Below, one piece after another: positions 51,496 through 60,924 of a DNA stretch of 64,000 bases. Below the pieces are notes generated by a model. That model saw nothing but the letters and a program-made list of their open reading frames with translations. It was not told the DNA's origin and searched no databases. This stretch comes from Gorsachius magnificus. Its lineage: Eukaryota > Chordata > Aves > Pelecaniformes > Ardeidae. Numbering within the stretch: position 1 is the stretch's first letter; every line of letters starts with the position of its first letter. The position numbers and the translations under genes were made by a program. The stretch covers positions 42,922,590 to 42,986,589 of the forward strand of contig CM067087.1 in NCBI GenBank assembly GCA_034008185.1, read 5' to 3'.

Positions 51496-52029
51496 CAAAA
51501 TGGGTATGCTTGAGCTGCTTCCTAAATGCAGCGGGTGCTGCAGGTACTATGCTGAAGAGGGGCTGCAAGGGGTTTCCTATGGTCTCTTTTGGAATATTTT
51601 GTTGTTTCTTTGAGGTGGCATTTTAGCAAAAATCTATCTACTTAGGATAAAGAATACTTAAAACTTCTTCCATGATTTATGTTACAGACTGTAGTAACTG
51701 GATATTGGTTATCTTTTAATAGGTAAAAACAAAGTCTGGTCTGGGTCACAGTGGAATAATACTTTGAAAAATGTCAGTCAGTTTGAGGTTTTTAGGACTT
51801 GGTATCCAGAAATAAAACTCTACTTCCTTGTTGAGATTAAACTTCCAGAACACCATCCTCATGCGTGGGTAACATTTCAAACAAATCTCGATTTTGTGAT
51901 TTCACTTCAGAATGGCTTCTTCTTTTACTGGCTCTGGCTCTTCTGCTGCTCATCGTTTCCCTTTGGGTCAGTGGTGTAAGTGTTAGTGTTTGCTACAGAT
52001 TCACTCTTGGCTGTACACCTAGTTGGAAA
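51496..52029. other. Noncoding spacer between two CR1 copies
   Basis: Single-copy sequence without recognised features, separating two same-orientation CR1 fragments. I see no target duplication linking it to either copy. Confidence 0.5.
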
Positions 52030-52305
52030 ATCATAGAATCATAAAATGTTTGGGGTTGGAAGGGACCCCTAGAAGTCACCCAGCCCAACCCCCCTGCAGG
52101 AGCAGGGACACCTTGAACTAGATCAGGTTGCTCAGAGCCCCGTCCAACCTGGCCTTGAATGTTCCCAGGGATGGGGCCTCCACCACCTCTCTGGGCAACC
52201 TGTTCCAGTGTTTCACCACCCTCATTGTAAAGAATTTCTTCCTTATATCCAGTCTAAACCTACCCTGTTTTAGTTTAAAGCCATTACCCCTTGTCCTGTC
52301 ACAAA
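52030..52305 (-). mobile_element. CR1 LINE 3'-end fragment
   Basis: The minus strand carries the last 60 or so codons of CR1 ORF2 ([11 protein letters not shown], then the [16 protein letters not shown] block, a [15 protein letters not shown] block and ALSNL before the stop at 52118), then the 3' UTR and a tail ending at about 52030. It is close in sequence to the copy at 50992-51495 but starts at a different 5' point and has different flanks, so it is a separate insertion and not a local duplication. Confidence 0.9.
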
Positions 52306-53199
52306 TGAAAGCTGCTTCTGGAAAGCAGTCCCACCAACCAAAACCACAGAAGTCTTCTATGCTCTGAGAGTGCCCAGGCTTGTTCCCCCAGCTCTGCAGA
52401 GTGACCAGCGCAGATCTGAGATGTAATTTCCAGCTAAGAGTGGTTGTGCAGTCTTGATCTCCAATGTGACATAGGAAAGACCAAAACTGGACAGCTCTGA
52501 CGTCAGCTCTCATTCAAACTGTCGTTAAGTTTAGAGGTAAAAAGGGTCAGTTGAGGAATGATGCAGAGTTCTGGTATGAACCTGCATTTCACATGAAGAA
52601 TTGTGCTGCCATTAGCATGCAGCAGCCAGCAAACATAGTGAACAACTATATTTTTCTGTAGTGACTGGGGTTTTTGGTTTCTTTGCAGCTTTTGAGGATG
52701 CATCTTTAATTTTAATGCTCCTGTATCGAAATGCATGTAGTCAGCATCCGCGCTGTCCTTCAGCTGCCTCATTAGTGCTGGCTGGTGCAGTGATGCCAAT
52801 AGCAAATGACCAGTGATTACAGCAGGGAGCTGAGGGCTCTTGCTGCTGCCCACACACATATTATCATGTTTTCTCATGCAGCCCCGTCTGCCTCCACCCG
52901 TTGGATTCTGTCTAATCCATAAATTATAAACAGCTCTGTGGGATAGGGACTCTGCTTTGTGCAGTCTATACAGTGCTTTCTGCAACAGGTCCTAATCAAT
53001 TATGAGGATTTATAAGCATTATTGGAATTCAGGTCCGTGAATAAAGAACGTCTTTTGAATAAAAACTGGAGCAAGTGTGCTCAGTGGGCAGTACTGAGAA
53101 GGCTAGGCTAAATTCCTGACAAATAGATTATTTCAAATATCGTCATGTCCTGATTTTTTCTTTTTTTTTTTTTCTTTCTTTTTTTTTTCTCCCTCAATA
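52306..53199. other. Noncoding stretch
   Basis: No gene is supported. The minus-strand open frame at 52985-52503 (160 codons) lies in single-copy sequence upstream of the CR1 remnant and has no family motif. A T-rich tract with C interruptions spans about 53158-53193. Confidence 0.45.
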
Positions 53200-53900
53200 A
53201 AAATTCATAGTGTGGCTGGGCCCTCATCCACCTTCTCTCTGTACCACAGACACCTCTATGTGCTATCAGCTGTCTGACACCGTTTGGCCTCTAATCATGC
53301 AGCTACAATAATGAAGGTAGCGAGCAGAACAGAGAGTTTGGTGCAAGTTATGAAGCACCGATCAATTAATATACTGACACATTACTGGCGTTTCTTTCAA
53401 GGCTAGAGACAGATGAACTGAGAAGGCGTTTGCGTAATGATTCATCCCTCCCCTTAGCTAGAAAGGCTAATTTCCAGAAATTTATAAATTAGGCTGCAGC
53501 TGCCTGTCTCTGCTGCAAAGTGTCAGTAAGGTTTCTCCCAGGTTACTGAGTATGCTTTTCAAAGAGCGTTAGCAGGTTTTAATACATCCAGTCTTTTAGA
53601 AAGCGGCACATGCAGCTTTTGGGTTAAATGGCTTCTGGTTATTTCTCATGGACTGCCTTTCAATTCACACTCGTGGGGTGAGGGCATTACGCATTAATAA
53701 TAAACCACTAATCTACTAGGTCACTTATGCTTTGGTAAACCATTGTATTTGTACTTTATAAAATCAGAAGATAATTTATATATGTCACAGAGGAAATAGG
53801 CTTTTGTGTCATGTTACTTTGCTGATTAGATCATGAATTACACCAAGCAGGCACAGATTTCAGACAGGATTCTTAGAAAATAAAGTAGAAGATCTTTATC
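53200..53900. promoter_or_regulatory. Enhancer-like, possibly conserved noncoding segment
   Basis: Dense in factor-site-like words typical of vertebrate conserved noncoding elements: cagctgtctg (E-box), ctaatcatgcag, gatcaattaatat, tgcgtaatgattcat (bZIP plus homeodomain), aggctaatttcc, and gcattacgcattaataat near 53686. No coding frame, repeat or CpG island explains it. The call rests on composition only. Confidence 0.25.
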
Positions 53901-56654
53901 GAGGAAATCAGTATAACATTTGAGATATTACTTGTCATTTTCTTCAGCACAGGAGATACTATAATTTAAAGCTTTGACCATAGGCCTTAGAGCTGTAACT
54001 GTGGAAGTGTGATTCATACGTAGCGGAAACCATCAATATACTGGCGAGAGGGTCCGTGTCCAGCAACAGAGTCTGGGGAGTGAAGATTGTAACGGGGCTC
54101 CTGTGGGAGTTTGCTCACTTTCGCTTCAGCGCCGTTCCTTTGGCCCCCCAAACAGCCCTTAGGATTAATCTAGTAGCAGTGCTTTATAAGCAAGGGGATT
54201 ATTTTAATGAGTGAAAGAATTGGAATGAAAGGCTGTTTCTATTGCAGTCCTAAATTAAACAAAAGGAAAAGAAAATCCTTGAATATTACTTATAATGTTC
54301 TGTTTAAATGTAGTTTAAATAAGCTGAACTTTTTAGTCACTTAAGGACTCATTCAGAATCTTCACAAAAGAGTAACAGTTTGTAAAATGTAAGCAGCGTA
54401 TTTCCTCTCCTACTATTGTATGTAAATGTGTTGTTGGGCTCAGTCAGAACATTTACTTAGTTCATGTGGTGTCAAAATGTGATTTTGAATATTGATACCA
54501 ATAACCTTTCTGATTTAAAAGGTTTTTTCATTTTTTGTTAAGAGGCTTAACTCCTGGCAAGTTTAAGGTACGACCTTCTGGCATCAAAGAATATCAAACC
54601 CCCTCTCTTACTCAAGTATGATTTTTAAAAGCCAAAAGGGATTAAAAAAGTTGTGTTTCTCTGGAATGATGGTAGCTCGTTGTCTGAAATAATTTCCCAT
54701 GAGCTTGCTTAGAAAGAAAAATAAACTCAATCTGCATTACCCCCAAATAATAAATGTATAATCCTTTTTGACATCTACATGGAACTGTAAAACTGTGAAA
54801 TCCCAATTTGTGATAGATATGAAACCTAACACTCATGTTATCTTTTTTTTGAAAAAAGTCGAGTAAAAACCTAAAGGTTTCTTATTCTAGCTTTGACCTG
54901 AAAATACACGATTTTCAATCTTACTCCTGTCGGATACATTAAGGGAAGAGCAGATCTGTAATATGTTGAAATGCTTAAAGCTCAAACTAAAATGGCAAGG
55001 TGGAATTGAAATCATTTAAACTTTCAGTAAAGGTTCCCTGAAATAATGTTAGGGGCCAGCTCAGAGAAATACTGCATCAGCATCCTCGGGAGCTGAGCCA
55101 GAGCCAGGAGGGAAGGGGGCTCCCCGGTACAGAGAACCTCCGCTTTTCTGTGACATGGCTGCTTGGAGTCAGTTACCGCTAACTTTGCCAGCTTTTTGGC
55201 CTCCCTTCAGCAATCAAAATTCTGGGAAAAGCTTCATCTTTTCCCAGGCTGCAGCCGAGGGACGGGTGGTCCCCTAGATGCTGACTGGCAGGCTGCTGGG
55301 GGAAGCTTGGCCGGGGGAGGCCAAAGTAGCTTTGGAGATGGAAGCAACTCCCTGACTGGCAGCTTCGTTCTCGTCAGGAAAGCACATGTTGCGTTTGGTC
55401 TTTGCTGTCCCTGTGACTGTGAGGAAACAGTAAAAACCAGTTGCTTGTGAGAAGGAGAAACTCTTACTGGTGGTAAAAAAAACTCATGCGTAATCTATTG
55501 CTACTGGGAAAGTGAGCTCCTTCCCTCTTTGCTTTCAGGGATTCGGCAATAGGAAAGCCTGAGAGCTGCTGGTTTGCCTCCCAGGTAAAACCGCAAAGCC
55601 CAGTTTCTTCAGCTGTGGGGTTCTTGTAGTTTGTGTAGCCATAGAGAGGGAGGAGAGGAAAGGAACTGGTGGAGTGGCATAAGCTGGGTTTGCCCTTGCA
55701 GGTGGGAAGCAGTTCCTGAAGCCCTTCCTCATCCCATCCCACACTCTTCTGCTGAAGCTTTTCTCACAGCCAAAAAGGAGCGGGTTTCAGTTTCCAGCAG
55801 GAAAAATAATACCATGCTGTAGGTCTGAGCAAGAGAGACTTCCTGAATCCCTGGCTGAGCTGAAGGTCCCTCAGATTGCCTTTACTCAATGTCAAGTCCT
55901 TTTCTGGCATGAACGTGATTACACAGGCACAGCACAAAATCTGCTGGTTTCGGGTGAAACTACCAAAAACGCTCCAGTGAGAGAATATAGGAGAGGAGTG
56001 CGGCGGAACTTCAAGGGAAGGAGTGATTTGCACTATCCAGTCTTTGGTACTTGGCTGTATCTGGCTACACGAGCTGGCTATGTCGGTACAGACTCATTTA
56101 TTGTATGTTATTCTGAGCACGTAGATGACTCCTGCCTGGAGCCTTTAATCACAGATGAAGTTCAAGATGGGGATTCCGTTGCAGAGGAAAGATTTCAGCT
56201 TCACTTTTTGAATTCCGATCACCTCTAACCACTCGCCTGCATTATTACATGCGTGCTACTCTCACAAATGCTAAGGCTCCTATTATTCCCACTGCAGGAT
56301 AAAGGTGTTTTCCATATATACTCTATCCTCTGTGAGCAATCTGGCACTCTCTAAAAGGCTCTCAGCTGAGATGAATGGATGCTAAAGCTTGTACTCCTCC
56401 TAAAAGTCATGGAGGCCTTTTGCTCCAAGCCATAGATCAGAGAAAACCGACAGTGAATCTAAGTTGACAGGTGAGATGAAATAATTTTAAATTCTCCACT
56501 CTGTAGAAGTGAATTTACTGAACATCATCAGTCAGACTTTGTTTCTTCAAAGGGCTTCTTAAAAGCGCGCATCTTAACAATACTGTTTAAAATCTGCTTC
56601 TTCTCTCTTGCCCGTCATCTATGTTAATTTATTATTATTTACCATAGTGTATTT
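53901..56654. other. Noncoding stretch
   Basis: No gene or transposon is recognised. A perfect 10-bp-arm stem-loop is at 55222-55247 (ctgggaaaag, 6-base loop, cttttcccag). Several short opposing open frames at 55464-55822 overlap each other and have no coding support. Confidence 0.5.
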
Positions 56655-56775
56655 CCAACTCCAATTAACTTATAATTAATAAGCACTTGACATTTTCAAG
56701 AGTACTTCAAAATTAATCCTCTCAATGCGCCTCTAAGTAGTTGTTGTTGTTAAAGATGAGAGAACTGATTTCAGA
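56655..56775 (-). mobile_element. Possible ancient MIR-type SINE fragment
   Basis: The plus strand resembles the reverse complement of the MIR 3' half: an aagcacttgacat block (MIR aagcgctttacat), aattaatcctctcaa (MIR tttaatcctcacaa), a cctctaagtag block (MIR cctatgaggtag), a TTG/ATT-type triplet stretch, and gatgagagaactga (MIR gatgaggaaactga). The blocks come in the expected order with many substitutions, as expected for an element older than the bird-mammal split. The comparison is from memory of the MIR consensus, so the family name is tentative. Confidence 0.4.
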
Positions 56776-57450
56776 TTTCATATTTATTGAAATGAAATGT
56801 ATCACAAGAGGAAGAAAAAACGCAGCAAGCGAGATCCCAGTTTCACTGAACTCAAAGCTGCACAGAAGTCAAACGAGTATGAATTAAAATGGTTTGAGAG
56901 TGTTTATAAGCCCAGAGCAAGTGACGCGGTCACGTGGGTGCGTGGCGAAGGGCGAAGCGGTGATGGGAGTCAGAGGGTGCCCGTGTACACCCGGGCTGAG
57001 CTTTGGTGGGAGACTGCCGTAGGATTTCCAACAGGGTGCTCGTACTGCTGGCAGGATGCAGGTTGGCTGCAGGACTCTGGGTTTGCTGTCTCCAAACCCT
57101 TGCTTACCCTCTCCCTCTCTGCCTGGTAGAGGGGGCCATTAGCTCACCCAAAGGGCGCACAGGCACTGCCTGTTGGACCTGGTTAGAAAGACTTCCTTCA
57201 GTGTGGACCTTGCCTCATCTTAACAGAGCAAGGGGTCTGAAAGTCTGAGTCGGGGGGCCCAGGCTTTGCTGGAAATCGTAGCAGTGGTGATGTGATTCTG
57301 AGCTCTGCAATAAGAGCAGCCAGACGCCTGTGTGCATCCTTGGGCGCTGCGTGGCTGGAGTGTCCGCGTCCTGTGCTGATAGCACTCGGGCTTTTCAAAC
57401 CCTGCCCTACCTTGGTTTTCAGTGTTAGCATCCCATCTGTGTCATTCTCA
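56776..57450. other. Noncoding stretch with a basic open frame
   Basis: A plus-strand frame at 56797-57129 starts at an ATG and encodes 110 residues with a Lys/Arg-rich first 15 residues, then mixed composition. The region has more CpG than its surroundings (56930-56990). I recognise no family and see no exon signals, so I leave it uncalled. Confidence 0.35.
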
Positions 57451-57455
57451 GTGCT
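57451..57455. repeat. Target-site duplication, left copy
   Basis: The five bases gtgct immediately precede the LTR and are repeated exactly after it at 58032-58036. A 5-bp duplication is characteristic of ERVL-type (class III) and some other retroviral integrases. Confidence 0.8.
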
Positions 57456-58031
57456 TGTCGTGGTTTAACCCGGCTGGCAACTCAGCACCATGCAGCTGCT
57501 CGCTCACTCCCCCCTCCCTCAGTGGGATGGGGGAGAGAATCAGGAAGAAAAAGAGGTTAGAGCCGTGGGCTGAGATAGAGACAGTTTAATAAGAGAAAAT
57601 AATAATAATAGTAATAATGAGAATGGTAAGAGAATATACAGAATATACAAAATTAATTATGCACAACACGACTGCTCACCACTTGCCGACCGATGCCCAG
57701 CCTGTCCTGAGCAGCGATCCCTCCCCGAGCCATGATCACTCTCCCCGCAACCGACCACCTAACCCCCCCCACCCGAACATGGCGTTCTATGGTCTGGAAT
57801 AGCTCTTTGGTCAGTTTGGGTTGGCTGTCCTAGCTGTGCTGTACTCCCAGCTTGTTATGCACCTGGCTGAGCAGGAGAAGCTCAAAAAGTCCTTGAGTAG
57901 TCTAAGCCCTGCTCAGCAACAACTAAAAACATCAGTGTGTTTTCAACATTCTTCTAGTACTAAATCCAAAACACAGCACTATGCTAACTACTATGAAGAA
58001 AATTAACTCTATCCCAGCTGAAACCAGGACA
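57456..58031 (-). mobile_element. Complete solo LTR of an endogenous retrovirus
   Basis: It is 576 bp long, with tgtcgtggtt at the left and aaccaggaca at the right (TG...CA inverted termini), flanked by identical 5-bp gtgct duplications. Sense is the minus strand, where U3 starts tgtcctggtttcagc, an attaaa-type polyadenylation signal precedes ctgtctctatctcagccc, and U5 has the gattctctcccccatcccac block. A trinucleotide (AAT) expansion lies at about 57597-57618. A single LTR with one intact duplication pair is the usual product of recombination between the two LTRs of a provirus, which removed all viral genes. It could act as a promoter or poly(A) site toward lower coordinates. Confidence 0.93.
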
Positions 58032-58036
58032 GTGCT
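58032..58036. repeat. Target-site duplication, right copy
   Basis: gtgct, identical to 57451-57455, marks the integration site of the solo LTR. Confidence 0.8.
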
Positions 58037-59765
58037 GCTTTCCGCTTAAGGCTGGTAATAGCTTTTATGGCTGATGCTCTAAGGTCTGGTTTTGGTATGA
58101 AATCAGCGTTGTTCTTACGTAATCTGTTTTTGCTCTCACACTCCTTATTAGTCTCCATTTAGAATAAGCAAGACCATTACTTGGCGTGTTACAAGCAAAG
58201 TATCTGTGGGAAAGCCGAAGGTGGGTGCTGATGTAGGAGTCCCCTGGACGCTGGAGCCACGAGCAGGCACCTCTCACTGGTGACGGCTGCTGGCGGGTCA
58301 GAACGGGTCAGGTGGGAATACTGCAAATCTCTTCCTATTAACACATGGCAGAGACACAAACCTCATGGTGTGGTACTGCTAGACAGCTAAAATAAAGGGG
58401 CATTCTGAGCTGTTCAGCTGTTAAATAAATTCTAGCTCTGTAAAGTAGGCTGCATTATTTGCTATTACCTTTGGACTGCTCTTACACGCTGGTGATCAGG
58501 CTCAGGCAGGAGATGTGTGCCTGGATATCTGCTCCTTGCAGCGTGGCACTTGGGCGTCCAGCAGGTCGGTCCTGTCACTTGCCATTCAGTGAGGTGCTGA
58601 GAAGAATGTCTTCATCCTTACCAAACGGCAGATAAATTACATATATGCTTGGTCATTTCTTTCCTAGGCTCCTCAGTGATATTTTTTGTTCCAACTAATC
58701 TCGATGTTTTGCTTTGCCCCCTGACTTTCTGTATGTGTGAGCCTTGATGTATCAGCAGCACTGAAATACACTGGGGTGAAAGTCACTCCCTATCATGGCC
58801 CAAAGACAGATTCGCTTGGTGTCTGAAGCATTCCCAGCTCCTCTGGTAGAGGCCGCAGGTTAATTCCTTCCCTGTAATGCTGCTACACCTTTGTAAAATT
58901 CTACTACTCTCCTACCCGTCCTTTGTAAGTTATTGCAGGTACTCAGCAGGTAGATATGCATCCTGTAGGTGTTTTCCAGGTTATAACCTAATTCCTACAG
59001 GTTTTCTGTAGGAGGAGCAAAACTGTCCACCCTTCCTCCCCACCCCGCTCAGGAAAGAAAAAGGACCCTGGGAAATGGGGAACTGCAAATTTCAGCCAAT
59101 GCGTTAGACAGAACTTTCCAAGTGGTGGTGGGGAACGCCTGCTTTCCACGTGCTGTGCCCAGCTGGGGGGCTAGGGGCTGGACCCAAGGGCTTCAGCTTA
59201 GCTCTGCCTTCACACAAAATATACACATAAATTTTTCCCCTCCCATTCTTATTACTGCTAAATGTAAACACAACCTGACTCGACTGTGTAATTTGTGTTC
59301 TTTGAGTAACAAGACCTTAGAGAGATGCTTTAATCTCTAGGTCTGGATCTCAGAAAATACTCTCTCAAATCCATTCTTTTAGCATCTTAAGTTTTGAGTG
59401 CTTCATTGCTTGCTGGAATGAATTTGTTATTAGGTACAGACATGATCTTACGGGGTTAGAGAGTTGTGGGAGAGTAGTGCTGCTGGCAACAATTTGATTC
59501 TGGTTTTTTAATGTGTATTTTGAGACACATGCATGTGTTTTGGGCTTTTGCTACCTCCTATTTCTTCCTAGGTAGGCGAGTCCTATTCGGTTTTGGCTTC
59601 AAATTGCTGCCCTAACTCTGTCTAGCTGTAATATGTGTAAACGCTCACCAAATCCAGTGTCCCTGTTGCAGTATGAGTTCCTACCTGCTTTTCTCTTTTT
59701 GTGGATGTTTCAGTAGGTGATGGAGAGTGGACCAGGTCTGATGCTGTACTGGTTCCAGCAGTCCT
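58037..59765. other. Noncoding stretch
   Basis: No gene is supported. A short inverted pair cctgtagg/cctacagg at 58962-59001 encloses a 12-base palindrome, aggttataacct; the size is compatible with chance. Confidence 0.5.
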
Positions 59766-60832
59766 GAGACTCTCCTGGAGAAGCTGGCAGTTCATGGCCT
59801 AGATGGGTGTACTCTTCGCTGGGTTAAAAACTGGCTGCATGGCCGAGCCCAGAGAGTCGTGGTGAATGGAGCTAAATCCAGTTGGCGGCCGGTCACAAGC
59901 GGTGTCCCCCAGGGCTCAGTTCTAGGGCTGGTCTTGTTTAATATCTTTATCAATGACCTGGATGAGGGGATTGAGTGTGCCCTCAGTAAATTTGCAGATG
60001 ACACCAAACTGGGTGGGAGTGTTGATCTGCTGGAGGGGAGGAGGGCTCTGCAGAGGGACCTGGACAGGCTGGATCGATGGGCCGAGGCCAACTGTATGAG
60101 GTTCAACAAGGCCAAGTGCCGAGTCCTGCACTTTGGTCACAACAACCCCATGCAGCGCTACAGGCTTGGGGAAGAGTGGCTGGAAAGCTGCCTGGTGGAA
60201 AAAGACCTGGGGGTACTGATTGACAGCCGGCTGAATATGAGCCAGCAGTGTGCCCAGGTGGCCAAGAAGGCCAATGGCATCCTGGCTTGTATCAGGAATA
60301 GTGTGGCCAGCAGGAGTAGGGAAGTGATCGTGCCCCTGTACTCGGTGCTGGTGAGGCCGCACCTCGAATACTGTGTTCAGTTTTGGGCCCCTCACTACAA
60401 GAAAGATGTTGCCTTGCTGGAACAGGTCCAGAGGAGAGCAACCAAGCTGGTGAGGGGTCTGGAACACAAGTCATACGAGGAGCGGCTGAGGGAACTGGGG
60501 TTGTTTAGTCTGGAGAAGAGGAGGCTGAGGGAACTGGGGTTGTTTAGTCTGGAGAAGAGGAGGCTGAGGGGAGACCTGATCGCCCTCTACAACTGCCTGA
60601 GAGGGGCTGTAGTGAGGTGGGGGTCAGCCTCTTCTCCCTGGTAACAGATGATAGGACGAGGGGGAATGGCTTGAAGCTGCGCCAGGGCAGGTTTAGGCTA
60701 GACATTAGGAAAAACTTCTTCACCGAGAGGGTTGTCAGGCTCTGGAATGGGCTGCCCAGAGAGGTGGTGGAGTCCTCATCCCTGGAGGTCTTTAAAAGAA
60801 GGATAGATGAGGTGCTTAGGGACATGGCTTAG
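59766..60832 (+). pseudogene. CR1 ORF2 reverse-transcriptase fragment, frameshifted
   Basis: The frame is open from about 59766 to a stop at 60642-60644; similarity then continues in another frame to the TAG at 60830-60832. Visible motifs are GVPQGSVLG (RT motif before the catalytic site) at about 59900, FADDTKLGG with the catalytic Asp pair at 59991-60017, the KCRVLHFG and [10 protein letters not shown] blocks, [14 protein letters not shown], and, after the shift, [16 protein letters not shown]. The break is a one-base deletion at about 60602-60610 in a G-rich run. Thirteen codons are duplicated in frame at 60485-60562. The endonuclease is lacking, so it is not autonomous. Confidence 0.93.
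60485..60562 (+). repeat. 39-bp tandem duplication inside CR1 ORF2
   Basis: Two copies of a 39-bp unit at 60485-60523 and 60524-60562 repeat the block [13 protein letters not shown]. The copies look identical and the length is a multiple of three, so the frame is kept. The other CR1 copies in the window have this block once, so the duplication arose in this copy or in its source element. Confidence 0.92.
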
Positions 60833-60924
60833 TGGTGGGATGGCAGTGCTAGGTTAACGGTTGGACTTGATGATCTTAAAGGTCTTTTCCAACCGAGGTG
60901 ATTCTATGATTCTATTCTATGATT

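Larger units (their letters stand above)
59766..60924 (+). mobile_element. CR1 LINE, longest copy in the window
   Basis: A 5'-truncated CR1 of about 1.16 kb: a large C-terminal part of ORF2 including the reverse-transcriptase palm, then a short 3' UTR (ttggacttgatgatcttaaa, ttttccaacc) and the family tail of attctatg units at 60901-60924. The N-terminal endonuclease and ORF1 are missing. It is of a different subfamily from the minus-strand copies at 51-52 kb. No target-site duplication is apparent. Confidence 0.97.

Noticed and set aside
59792..60467. Minus-strand open frames (59792-60115, 59922-60467, 60292-60474)
   Set aside because: Antisense shadows of the CR1 reverse-transcriptase frame at 59766-60832.
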